Part shown: positions 36,101 to 43,575 of the stretch, one piece after another
Layout of the letters: each line of letters begins with the position of its first letter
Position numbering within the stretch: the stretch's first letter is position 1
From: Planctomycetes bacterium ADurb.Bin069
GTDB lineage: Bacteria > Planctomycetota > UBA8108 > UBA8890 > UBA8898
Direction of reading: 5' to 3'
Assembly (NCBI GenBank): GCA_002070955.1
Contig: MWEK01000009.1
Location: 62,001-126,000, forward strand
DNA length: 64,000 nt
Program-made: the position numbers and the translations under genes
Notes under the pieces: model-generated
Told to the model about the DNA's origin: nothing
Databases searched by the model: none
The model's input: the letters and a program-made list of their open reading frames with translations, nothing else

Positions 36101-37829
36101 TGAAGATGTCGGGCAGGAAGCGCGGTTCGGCGTCGAGCTCGGTCTCGGGCTCGACCGCGCGGCCCAGCACGCCGTCGATGACCAGATGCAGATAGCGCCG
36201 CGACTCCTTCCAATCCGCCACGGTGCCCACGGAAACCTTCGCGCCCGGCCGCGCCTTGGGATCGAAGGCCGTCGCGTCGGCCTGGGTGACGGCGAGGCTG
36301 CGCGCCCGGAAGTCGACGACGACGAAGGTCTCGCCCGGGGGCGCCGCGCGGCCCGCGAACTCCGCGGACTTCCGGACGCCGAACACGGCGGCCTCCACGA
36401 CCTCGTTCTTCGCCGGCCCCGCGATGGGCTGCTCCCGCTCCACCGGTCCGGCGGCGAGCAAGGGAATCTCGCAGAATCCGTGGACGAAATCGTAGAACCG
36501 GAGGTCGAGACGCGTGGGGAGCGCGCGGGCGTCCATCTCATAGATGAGCCGCCCCTCGGCCGTCGCGCCCGCATGGGGCAGCTCGAGCAGCTCCAGGCTC
36601 AGGGCGCCGGCCACATCGGCCGATTCGCGCGGGCGGATCACGGCGCGTCCCTCGGCGACGAGGTACAGATGGTCGGCGAGGCGCGGGATGCGGTAGGCGA
36701 TGGGAACCTGCTGATCCCTGACCACGGCGGGGGTGAGCACGTTACGCCAGCGCGTGTCGATGACGAGGAAGCGCCGGCCTTCCGGGGCGCGCGCGGAGCC
36801 GAACGCATCGAGCCACCCGAGCGAACGCACCTCGATGACGGCGGCGCGGTTCCTCCCCTCGACGCCGGCCGCGACGAGCTTGCCGGGCTCCAGGTGCGCG
36901 AGAGGGGCCGCCGGCTCGGGCGCGGGCGCCGCGCCCTCCGGGCGCGGGCGCCGGGGGGCGAACGCGAAGCGCCCGGCCGTCTCGGCATAGGCCGCCGAAG
37001 GCGTCTCCGGGGGCGCGAGCTGCGCCACCGCGCCGCGCGCCCCGGCGGCGTCGAACACGATCGCCGCCGCCGCGCCGCCGCCCGGCGGGGATAGGAAGAT
37101 CTTCCGCTCGGGCGCAAAATCGCGGGCGCCGCCGCCCCTGCCCGAAACGATGACGGCCCGGACCTTGGGCGAGCTCGCGGCCCAGGCGGCGGCATCGGCC
37201 GGATCGGCGTCGGCCAGAATCACGACGGCGTCGGCCGCCGCGGCCGCCTTGGGCACCGCGGCCGCGATGGCCGCGCCGGGTTCGACGAATTGAAGCCCCG
37301 GCACGACGCCGGCGTCGGGAAGCTCCATCGACGGCGCGCGGACGGCAATCCCGACGAAGGCGGTGGCGACCCCGCCGCGCGTCACCACGACGAAGTCCTT
37401 CCACGGCGTGTCGCGGCCGGCGGGCAGGCGGAAACTGGCCGACACGAACCGCACCCCGGCGCGGCCGATCGCCTCCGCCAGCGCGGCCGGGTCGCCCGCC
37501 AGATCGCGGTGAGCGAGGTTCACCACATCGAACGGCACGGCCGCGGCGAGCGCCGCGGCACAGGCCGCCCGTTCGGCCGGCGGCGCGCCCGGCGCCGCCA
37601 GCGCGCCGCCCGTGCAGGCGATGAACGCCTCCTTCTCGATCCCGAGCGCCGCGAGAAGACGCTCCCGGCCGAGCTCGGCCGCGGTGGCCTCTCCCAGGTC
37701 GCAGAGATGGACGATCGGAGGCGGGGGCGCCGCCGCGACAGCGCCCATTGCGCTCCACACCACGCACACCGCCGCGGGCAGAAACGCCCGCCGCGCCTTC
37801 GCGCCCGCAGATGACAATTTGCGGCTCAC
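33192..37829 (-). CDS. Giant exported protein: squalene-cyclase-like repeats, VWA domain, zinc ribbon
   Basis: The 1545-residue protein starts at GTG 37829, overlapping the stop of the upstream gene by four bases, so the two are coupled. Domains in order: a signal peptide (about 12-33); a metallophosphatase/CapA-like region (about 38-260, HLCDLGEAT, VVNLAHRDL); beta-rich segments; a Pro/Ala/Lys repeat; alpha-toroid repeats of the prenyltransferase/squalene-oxidase type (about 880-1200; EGSWGYSAKIP, DGGWGYTTGSS); a von Willebrand A domain with MIDAS DASGS (1233-1237); and a C-terminal double CxxC ribbon. The role is unknown. VWA MIDAS sites bind proteins through a metal ion. The combination recalls planctomycete proteins. 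Confidence 0.85.
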   Translation of the reverse strand: MSRKLSSAGAKARRAFLPAAVCVVWSAMGAVAAAPPPPIVHLCDLGEATAAELGRERLLAALGIEKEAFIACTGGALAAPGAPPAERAACAAALAAAVPFDVVNLAHRDLAGDPAALAEAIGRAGVRFVSASFRLPAGRDTPWKDFVVVTRGGVATAFVGIAVRAPSMELPDAGVVPGLQFVEPGAAIAAAVPKAAAAADAVVILADADPADAAAWAASSPKVRAVIVSGRGGGARDFAPERKIFLSPPGGGAAAAIVFDAAGARGAVAQLAPPETPSAAYAETAGRFAFAPRRPRPEGAAPAPEPAAPLAHLEPGKLVAAGVEGRNRAAVIEVRSLGWLDAFGSARAPEGRRFLVIDTRWRNVLTPAVVRDQQVPIAYRIPRLADHLYLVAEGRAVIRPRESADVAGALSLELLELPHAGATAEGRLIYEMDARALPTRLDLRFYDFVHGFCEIPLLAAGPVEREQPIAGPAKNEVVEAAVFGVRKSAEFAGRAAPPGETFVVVDFRARSLAVTQADATAFDPKARPGAKVSVGTVADWKESRRYLHLVIDGVLGRAVEPETELDAEPRFLPDIFTGGFAVFLAPEASASLELRCDFPNAQVPGSSKILKPAGITLPLEGARPSPPPRAAIASVKDDFFLLSVAGQAVAARFAGEDAGSDRFLVLDVTVRNSGKSGEFFQTAEQLAYAAADGSQSPPDAVTERGPRRPGALVWIPAGEARSFQVVFRIAATERAPRLVYAGVSKAEVIALLPIESEPPAAAAKEGAAAPAARGEEEGTKPPAPPKEAAAPPKTPPAPPEVAAAPAARGEAEGTKPPAPPKEATAPPKTPPPPPAAAPAAKIDAREAPRVRARSDRTPRGLEGVGLRAEDVNRAIDRGSAFLWQLALKNVKYRQPAIGSENQDLPLALALVHAGAHHKDPAIDAAIRRCIAAARPVERLGCYENGVLAMLIESYGDPAFLPKLRAAARYLLEAQGPEGSWGYSAKIPKEVFGELEEKPQALRISGGRALDGSGAAGEDMARMTPWQTGQDGDNSSSQFALLGMHSAARCNFRLPGDVWTKCLAAYRKRQNEEDGGWGYTTGSSYGSMTCAGICALAINRFHLGESDPGADVGIERGLAWLAARFSVKGNPESEDWHYYYLYSLERVGRILGTEFIGEHEWYPLGARYLVDAQNEDGSWVSKDQENPRLDTSFALLFLTRATPRLSEELARGGSGTLRTSVALEPERRFYLVLDASGSMRDAIDGRAKFEIAREAVESIAREIPAGAPVALRVFGHRKTALEAGSSEDTALEIPMGSLNRTKFGEKLRALRPRGKTPLALSLREAVHDLAGAAESAPVTVVLLTDGGEDTLPRQDPLAAAAEFGRLRNVKLHIVGFDINREDWRAQLAEMARLAKGTYWPVARAADLTRELRAAVLGTPSGYELFGERRREVGRGVFGDSRKLPEGKYVLRTELAGAAFEEEFWINTDAVTSVCFDAGAAAKMAGAGRAPAAAPAAPQAQPPAQAQPPAKAEDQPKHGAKFCTSCGAALPPGGRFCTSCGARIPEK
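35341..35535 (-). repeat. 105-bp imperfect tandem repeat encoding a Pro/Lys linker
   Basis: Two copies, beginning at 35341 and 35446, encode a segment of the form PAARGEaEGTKPPAPPKEA followed by APPKTPPxPP. It forms a flexible linker before the alpha-toroid domain. The second copy is slightly shorter. Confidence 0.85.
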
Positions 37830-40168
37830 TCGTCACTCCCTTCGACCATGTCGCCGACATCGAGGGCGCCGCCGAGGATATCGCCTATCGAGCCAAGCAC
37901 CCCGCCGGTAGTCTCCCAGCCCATGACGCTCAAGGTGTTGCCCGCCGCGCCCATGGGCCCGCCGGGATTGTCGACGCCCGTGATGCAGGCCATCCAGGCG
38001 ACAGCCGCCTTCGGGTCGCGCTGGTTGCCGAACATCATGGCGCTCTGCCACGCCAGCATGCACTTGAGGTTGCTCAGATTCATCTTGGTGATCTGGAGGT
38101 ACTCTATCGCGGACTGGCCCTCGCCCGCGCCGCCGCGGCCGAGGGTCGCGCCGGTGGCGCGATCGACGCTCCACCAGCTTGCCGCGCCGTCCCGCCGCGG
38201 GAAGAGAAGCGCTCCTCCGGTTTCGTTCCGGGCGATGGCCCAGGCGCCGAGAGGATCCGGCCGCGCGCCCGTCACGGCGCCGTTTTCGCCGCGCTGGGCG
38301 GCCACGGGCGCCAGCCCCTCGAGACGGGCCCTCTGCGCCTCGGGGTAGGCGCCGCGAGCCATGGCATCGGGCCGATGGCGCCGCAGGATCGCCGACTCCA
38401 GCACCGTCGATGCCGCGCCCAGGGTCATGTTGGCGCGCGGCGCCGACGCAACGCCCTCGGCGGCGCGCGGCAGCATCTGCGCGCGATCGAAGGCGACGTC
38501 GAGCGCGACGCGGACGCCGGCGGTCTTCGTCTCGGCCTTCACCACGAACTGCGACGTCTGCAGGACGGCCGCCGGGCCTCCCAGGAAGGACAGCGCGCGC
38601 TCGGCGCGTAGAATTCGATCGGCGAGGGCCAGGCGGCCGAGCTGCCAGTCGTGGAGCATGCTCGGGCACCGCCGCGCGTCAGGCCCATCATCGAAGCGCC
38701 GCGCGTCCTCCGAAAGCAGCGCCCGCGCCAGGATCGGCGCGTTCGCCGTCACGGCGTCGAGCGCGAGCCAAGCCGCCGTCGCGGGTCCGAGCGGTCCCGG
38801 ACAGACGAGCATGTCGGCGATGTAGACGGGGCTCACGTCGCGGCGCAGGTCGCCGTAGATGAGGCGTTCCTGGGACGCGGGTTCCTCTCCGGGCAGCACG
38901 ACCTCGAGGCTGAGGACAAGCTCGCGGATGCCGGTCTTGGCCTCCGGTTCGCTTTCTCCTCCGAAGAGCCCGCCCAAGCCTCGGGCCGCCGCGCCCAACT
39001 GCTTCGCGCTCTCGACGCGGCCGTCGGCGGCCACATCATGGACGCCGCCGTCCAGATCGAAGACCTTCGAGCCCATCCAGTCATCGCCGGCGCGGAAAAT
39101 CGCCTGGAATTGACGGAAGCCGCGCACGCGCTCGTACCACTCTTCCGGCGTCCACTGGGCCGGCGGCCGCGCCGCAGCCTTGGAGTCCACCGGAACGATC
39201 TCGAGGCGCAGCGGTCGATCGACGAGTTCGCCCAGGGCGTGCGTCCAGTCGACCAGGATCGTGGCCGCGCCTTCCTGTCCCTCGGCACCCGTCACGAGCG
39301 TAAGCCGGACGCCCGCGCGGGCGACCAGTTCGGGCGGCGGCGCGTCGAGGCGCTCGGTCGCATCCAGGCGCGCGGCGTCCGGCGCGGATGCCTCGGGCCC
39401 GGGGGAGAGGACGCGGGCCGCGTCCTCGACTTCGATTTCGACGAGGACTCTTTCCGCGGCACCGGCGGCCAGCGTCTTTTTCCATGCCGCCAGGTCGTTC
39501 CACGCGGCCAGGCCGGCGGCCGCCACGGACCGCTCGATCCGGACCGCCTCGGGCGCGGCGGCATCAAAAGCCTCGTCGAGAAGACGCCGCCATTGCGCCG
39601 CGCCCCGGCGGAGATGGATCGCGCGGTTCTCCTCGGGAATGCCGAAACGCCGGAGCAGCGGCGGTGGGGGCGGGAGCTTCGCTAGATCCACCTCTCCGCC
39701 CGCGGGGAGCGTGCGCCGCCGCGGGTCCTCTCCAAAAAATCCGCCGACCACCGCGGCCGCTTCGGCCGGCGTGCGCTCGATCACGACGAACTTCGCCTCG
39801 TGCCCCGCCGCGGAGAGAAGCGCCCGCAGAAGCTCGGCGCGGTCCCAATCGCCGCCCGAACCGGCGGCCAAAACGCCCGCCGAGCCGCGCACGATGCCCC
39901 GGTACGGCTCATAGGCGATGTTCGCGCGCACGAACGCCGCCAGAGCCTCAGGATCGATTCCAACCTGCATCACGACGGCCGCCGGGCTGAAAGGACATTG
40001 ATCCGGCCGGAGGCTCTCGGCGCGAGCCGCGCGGGCGTAGCGCTCGTACTTCTGGACCGCGTCCTTGGAGGGGCCTCTGGGCGCATCCGCCGCCGGCAAC
40101 GACCCGAAGGCAAGGAGGGCCGCCAGGAAAACCGCGGCTGGATTGGCGCGCTGCATGATTCTTCCCAT
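37826..40168 (-). CDS. Exported protein with degenerate transglutaminase-like domain
   Basis: The 780-residue protein starts at the ATG with GAGAGG six bases upstream (a second ATG four codons on lacks spacing). Residues 5-25 form a signal peptide. The N-terminal domain (about 50-130) has the transglutaminase-core pattern ANIAYEPYRGIVRG...GDWDRAELLRALLSAAGHEAKFV. Where active enzymes have GDC, this reads GDW, so the nucleophile appears lost. The remainder is long, mostly beta and helical, with an RHRPDA segment and no further domain I recognise. It overlaps the giant VWA gene by four bases and probably acts with it. Confidence 0.75.
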   Translation of the reverse strand: MGRIMQRANPAAVFLAALLAFGSLPAADAPRGPSKDAVQKYERYARAARAESLRPDQCPFSPAAVVMQVGIDPEALAAFVRANIAYEPYRGIVRGSAGVLAAGSGGDWDRAELLRALLSAAGHEAKFVVIERTPAEAAAVVGGFFGEDPRRRTLPAGGEVDLAKLPPPPPLLRRFGIPEENRAIHLRRGAAQWRRLLDEAFDAAAPEAVRIERSVAAAGLAAWNDLAAWKKTLAAGAAERVLVEIEVEDAARVLSPGPEASAPDAARLDATERLDAPPPELVARAGVRLTLVTGAEGQEGAATILVDWTHALGELVDRPLRLEIVPVDSKAAARPPAQWTPEEWYERVRGFRQFQAIFRAGDDWMGSKVFDLDGGVHDVAADGRVESAKQLGAAARGLGGLFGGESEPEAKTGIRELVLSLEVVLPGEEPASQERLIYGDLRRDVSPVYIADMLVCPGPLGPATAAWLALDAVTANAPILARALLSEDARRFDDGPDARRCPSMLHDWQLGRLALADRILRAERALSFLGGPAAVLQTSQFVVKAETKTAGVRVALDVAFDRAQMLPRAAEGVASAPRANMTLGAASTVLESAILRRHRPDAMARGAYPEAQRARLEGLAPVAAQRGENGAVTGARPDPLGAWAIARNETGGALLFPRRDGAASWWSVDRATGATLGRGGAGEGQSAIEYLQITKMNLSNLKCMLAWQSAMMFGNQRDPKAAVAWMACITGVDNPGGPMGAAGNTLSVMGWETTGGVLGSIGDILGGALDVGDMVEGSDE

Positions 40169-40218
40169 GAGAAACCTCTCGATATCGCTGAAATTCCTGC
40201 CTTCGCAGAACCGGTATG

Positions 40219-40247
40219 ATTTTAGCCACCACACTCCCGGGAAACAA
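40219..40247 (-). promoter_or_regulatory. Predicted sigma-70 promoter for the transglutaminase-like/VWA operon
   Basis: On the minus strand TTGTTT (40242-40247) and TAAAAT (40219-40224) are exactly 17 bp apart, about 45 bp upstream of the predicted ATG at 40168. Confidence 0.55.
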
Positions 40248-40327
40248 CGATAATCGCGGTGGAAAATCTTCGCGGTTCCGCGCGGCGGGCTCTTGCGCGT
40301 TCCCGCCGGTCGGTTCAGAATCCGGCC

Positions 40328-41443
40328 ATGGCCGCAGGCATCAGGGTCGTTCTCGATATGACCAGCGCCGCCAAGCCGCGGCGGGGAGGCCTCCGGAGCT
40401 ACATCTGCCATCTAGCCCGCGTCCTGGGAACGCATGCCCCGGATATCGAGCTTGTGCGCGGCATCCGGGCGGCGCATTACCGCGACCGCGCGTTCCTGGC
40501 CGAGTTCGCGCCCCTGCGCCTGCTGCCGCCATTCCGGACCTTCGGCGCCGGAATCTATCATGCGCCGGGCGCCAAGCTGCCCTGGAGCCTTGCGGGGCGC
40601 GGCTGCGCGCGGATCGCCACGCTTCACGATCTCGGCGTCTTCGATGCGCCCGAGCTCTACGACCCCGGGTGGGTGCGGCGGCGGCGGCGGCGCATCGCGC
40701 AGACGGTGCGGCGCGCCCAGGGGATCATCGTTTACACCAACCACACGCGCGACCGGGTGCGGCGGATCTTCCCGGGGTACCGGGGCGCCATCGATGTGAC
40801 GCCGCTGGGGGTCGACCATGCGCGCTTCTCGGCGCAGCCCGTGCCCGAGGACGAGGAGACCGTGGCGCGCCTCGGCATCGATCGGCCGTACGTTCTGGCC
40901 GTTGGCGCCCTCGCCGAGCGCAAGCAGCCCATGGCGCTCGTGCGCGGCTTCGCGGCCTCCGCTCACGCGCACCGGCACGCTCTGGTTCTCGTGGGCAAGG
41001 CCGTCGATGCCCAGGTGTGGGCGCTCAGCGCGGCGGCTCGAGACGCGGGCATCGAGACGAACCTCGTCCTGCCGGGCTACGTGCCGGACAGCGTGCTGCC
41101 CGCGCTCTATCGCCGGGCGCAGGCCTTCGTCTTCGCCTCGAAGTACGAGAGTTTCGGCCTTCCCATCCTCGAGGCCTTGGCGTGCGGCGCGCCCGTGCTC
41201 ACCACCGCCGCGAGCTGCCTGGGCGAGGTGGCGGGCGACGCGGCGCGCTACTTTTCCCACGACGATCCGCCGTCCCTCGCGGCCGAGCTCGACAAGGTGC
41301 TCGCCGCGGACCGGCAGGAGGCGCAGGCCCGCAGGGAGCGCGGCATCGCCTGGAGCGCGCCCTTCACCTGGGAGCGCACCGCCGAACTCACGGCGGAATG
41401 CTACCGCCGTCACGCCGGCGGAGGCGCCGCCGGCCCCGAGTAG
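40328..41443 (+). CDS. Glycosyltransferase family 1 (GT-B, GT4-like)
   Basis: The 371-residue protein has an N-terminal Rossmann half starting IRVVLDMTSAAKPRRGGLRSY, with a FHDL-like TLHDLGVF block. The C-terminal donor half contains YVLAVGALAERKQ, VLPGYVPDSVLPALYRRA and the nucleotide-sugar block KYESFGLPILEALACGAPV with the E-x7-E pair. Such enzymes extend capsular, lipopolysaccharide or glycoprotein sugars. The start is uncertain: ATG 40328 has no clear ribosome site, and an in-frame GTG at 40259 has none either. It diverges from the transglutaminase-like gene over a shared promoter region. Confidence 0.9.
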   Translation: MAAGIRVVLDMTSAAKPRRGGLRSYICHLARVLGTHAPDIELVRGIRAAHYRDRAFLAEFAPLRLLPPFRTFGAGIYHAPGAKLPWSLAGRGCARIATLHDLGVFDAPELYDPGWVRRRRRRIAQTVRRAQGIIVYTNHTRDRVRRIFPGYRGAIDVTPLGVDHARFSAQPVPEDEETVARLGIDRPYVLAVGALAERKQPMALVRGFAASAHAHRHALVLVGKAVDAQVWALSAAARDAGIETNLVLPGYVPDSVLPALYRRAQAFVFASKYESFGLPILEALACGAPVLTTAASCLGEVAGDAARYFSHDDPPSLAAELDKVLAADRQEAQARRERGIAWSAPFTWERTAELTAECYRRHAGGGAAGPE

Positions 41444-41679
41444 GAGCCAAGGCGCGGAAGGCACGCAAGAGGCAACCCATGGGCGCGCCGCGAACCGTTG
41501 CGGCGCGCATCGCCTAGCCCGGGAATGCGCCGCGGATCTTCGCCGATTGCCCCATGCGGGCGCCGAGTTCAACGAGCTCCGCCGGCTCGGCTTTGTCGCC
41601 ACGGCCGCGGCGGACACGGCGTTTTTCCTCGCCGACTTCAAGTTCGCGCCGGGCGGCGAACTCGGCCTCCGCGCGGGAT

Positions 41680-43575
41680 CTACCCGCCGCTTCCCTCCCG
41701 GCGTAGAAGCAGCGACCGGGCGGTTGGATCGCGCCACGCGTTGACCAGGGCGCGCACCTCCTCGAACGCCGCGGCGGGCGCCTCCCCGGTTTCAAGGGCG
41801 ATGCGCCGCAGGATGCGCAGCGAACCGTCGGGGCGCGCCTCGACCGCGACCGTGACCGCGCCCAAGGAATTCCGCACGCAAAGCGAGGCCGGCAACGCGA
41901 CGATCTTCATGCCGGCAGGCAGGGCGAGCGTGAGGTCCAGCTCCTCGACGCCCGGCCCCGGGAGCGCCACGGGGCATGCCCGCGCCAGCGGCGCGAGCAC
42001 GGGCAGCGCCGTCTCCACACCCCCCGCGATGGCGCTCGCATCGAGCGTGAGAAACCCGAAGGCATCGGCCGCGGGCAGCGCGCCCTCCAGCGCGCATGTC
42101 AAACTCCCCTCCCGGCGTCCGAGCGCGGTGACGCCGGCATCCTTCGCCTTGCCGCCCGGAAGCAGCCGCGCGGCCAGATCATCCGCCAGGCGCTGCGGCT
42201 CGCGCACCAACGTTCCGTGGGGTAGCGCGCCGCCGGAGGCGGAAAAGCTCAGCGTCCCGCGCACGGCCCCGTCCTTAGCCACGGCGCCGGTGAAAACCGC
42301 CGTGCGCCGCCATGCCGGCGCGGCCGGCGTGGCCGCGCCCGCGCCCAGTTCTCCGTGAAGGACGGGCCCATCGAGGGCGGCCTCCAGCGGCATGCCGCGC
42401 CCCGCCTCGCGCGGATCGTACAGGCGCCACGCGCCGCCGGGATCCTTGACCCGGACGAGCGCGCGCTCGAAGCCCGCCAGCGCGGGACATTCCGGAACGG
42501 CCGGCCCGCGGACCCCGGCAAGGGCCGGACGAGCCGCGATGCCCAAGGCCTCGAGCGCCGCCGCCTGGAAGACGGCGATCTCCAGCGGCGTGGCGACACC
42601 GGCGCGCCATACCTCCGCCAGCGGCGCGGGCCGCCAACCTTGGAGGGCCGGCCCGACGGCGCCGGCCGCAAGCTCTCCGGGGAGCACATCGAGCGCCGCG
42701 AGGACGCGCCGCTCCCAGTCCGTTTCCTTGTCCGCGGCCGCCTTGACCGCCGCGAGCGCCTCGGGAGGCACGGGGCCCGCCGCCGCGGCGCGGCGCGCGA
42801 ATTCCTCGCCGAGGGCGGCGAACCCCGGGCAGGTGCTCACACGCAACAGCGGCACGCACGCCGCGCGCGGCGGCGCGTTGGGCTCGTCGGGCACGGCCGG
42901 CGCGCCGGTGCGCCACCAGACCCACACGGCGCTCCCCGAAACATCCGGTTGCGCGGGCCGCCCCCAGGGCACGCCGCCGTCCGCGGGCAGGCCGGCGACC
43001 CCGCCGCGCAGCCGCACGCCGGCGGGCAGCTCGATCCGCACGACCCGCTCGGCGATGGGGATCTCGGCGGCCATGGCCTCGTTCACCTCCAGCCACGGGA
43101 ACGCGTCCGGCCGGTGCGTCAGGCGCCAGCCAAGCTCGATGACCGCGCCCGGCTCCAGCGCCGTGTGCACGAACACCCGCCGCCCGAGCCGCGACCAAAG
43201 CGGGTTCCGATGCGCGGCGGGCGGCAGGTCGTCGATCACGGCGTTCTCGGGCGCGGGGACGACCCGGCCGTTCGGGAGCACCGTGCGGTTGTGGAGCGTT
43301 TCGATGGCCGTCGTCGCGGGGTCGAACTCGACCCGGCTCTCGCCGTACAGGCGGTGCATCGCCACGAAGCTGTTGATCTTGAGGCGCACCGTGCGCTCAT
43401 GCACGATGCCGCCGTCGCTTTCCAGAACGTAGCGATCCTGAAGAAGCAGGTATTCGGCGTCAGGGCCGGGCACCGCCGCGAAGGCCCGGCGCGCCGCCGG
43501 CGCCTCGGCGGCGCCGGCGCAGGGAAGGCTCAAAACCGCGGCGAGCGCCGGGCCGAGAAGGAGAACGCGCTTCAT
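41680..43575 (-). CDS. DUF3857-type protein with degenerate transglutaminase domain
   Basis: The 631-residue protein has an ATG overlapping the stop of the preceding gene (ATGA). Residues 1-20 are a signal peptide. The N-terminal ~240 residues have the DUF3857 pattern (DRYVLESDGGIVHERTVRLKINSF, VIELGWRLTHRPDAFPW). The second domain aligns with the transglutaminase core but reads ATPLEIAVFQAAALEALGIAARP, where an active enzyme has GVCKDKA, so the catalytic Cys is absent. The C-terminal domain is beta-rich. It is paired with an intact relative just upstream and is probably a structural or regulatory partner. Confidence 0.82.
   Translation of the reverse strand: MKRVLLLGPALAAVLSLPCAGAAEAPAARRAFAAVPGPDAEYLLLQDRYVLESDGGIVHERTVRLKINSFVAMHRLYGESRVEFDPATTAIETLHNRTVLPNGRVVPAPENAVIDDLPPAAHRNPLWSRLGRRVFVHTALEPGAVIELGWRLTHRPDAFPWLEVNEAMAAEIPIAERVVRIELPAGVRLRGGVAGLPADGGVPWGRPAQPDVSGSAVWVWWRTGAPAVPDEPNAPPRAACVPLLRVSTCPGFAALGEEFARRAAAAGPVPPEALAAVKAAADKETDWERRVLAALDVLPGELAAGAVGPALQGWRPAPLAEVWRAGVATPLEIAVFQAAALEALGIAARPALAGVRGPAVPECPALAGFERALVRVKDPGGAWRLYDPREAGRGMPLEAALDGPVLHGELGAGAATPAAPAWRRTAVFTGAVAKDGAVRGTLSFSASGGALPHGTLVREPQRLADDLAARLLPGGKAKDAGVTALGRREGSLTCALEGALPAADAFGFLTLDASAIAGGVETALPVLAPLARACPVALPGPGVEELDLTLALPAGMKIVALPASLCVRNSLGAVTVAVEARPDGSLRILRRIALETGEAPAAAFEEVRALVNAWRDPTARSLLLRREGSGG

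Noticed and set aside
41514-41795. Minus-strand frame downstream of the DUF3857 pseudoenzyme gene
   Set aside because: It has a charged, protein-like composition but no ribosome site, and it overlaps the end of the real gene in another frame. I could not show a frameshift.
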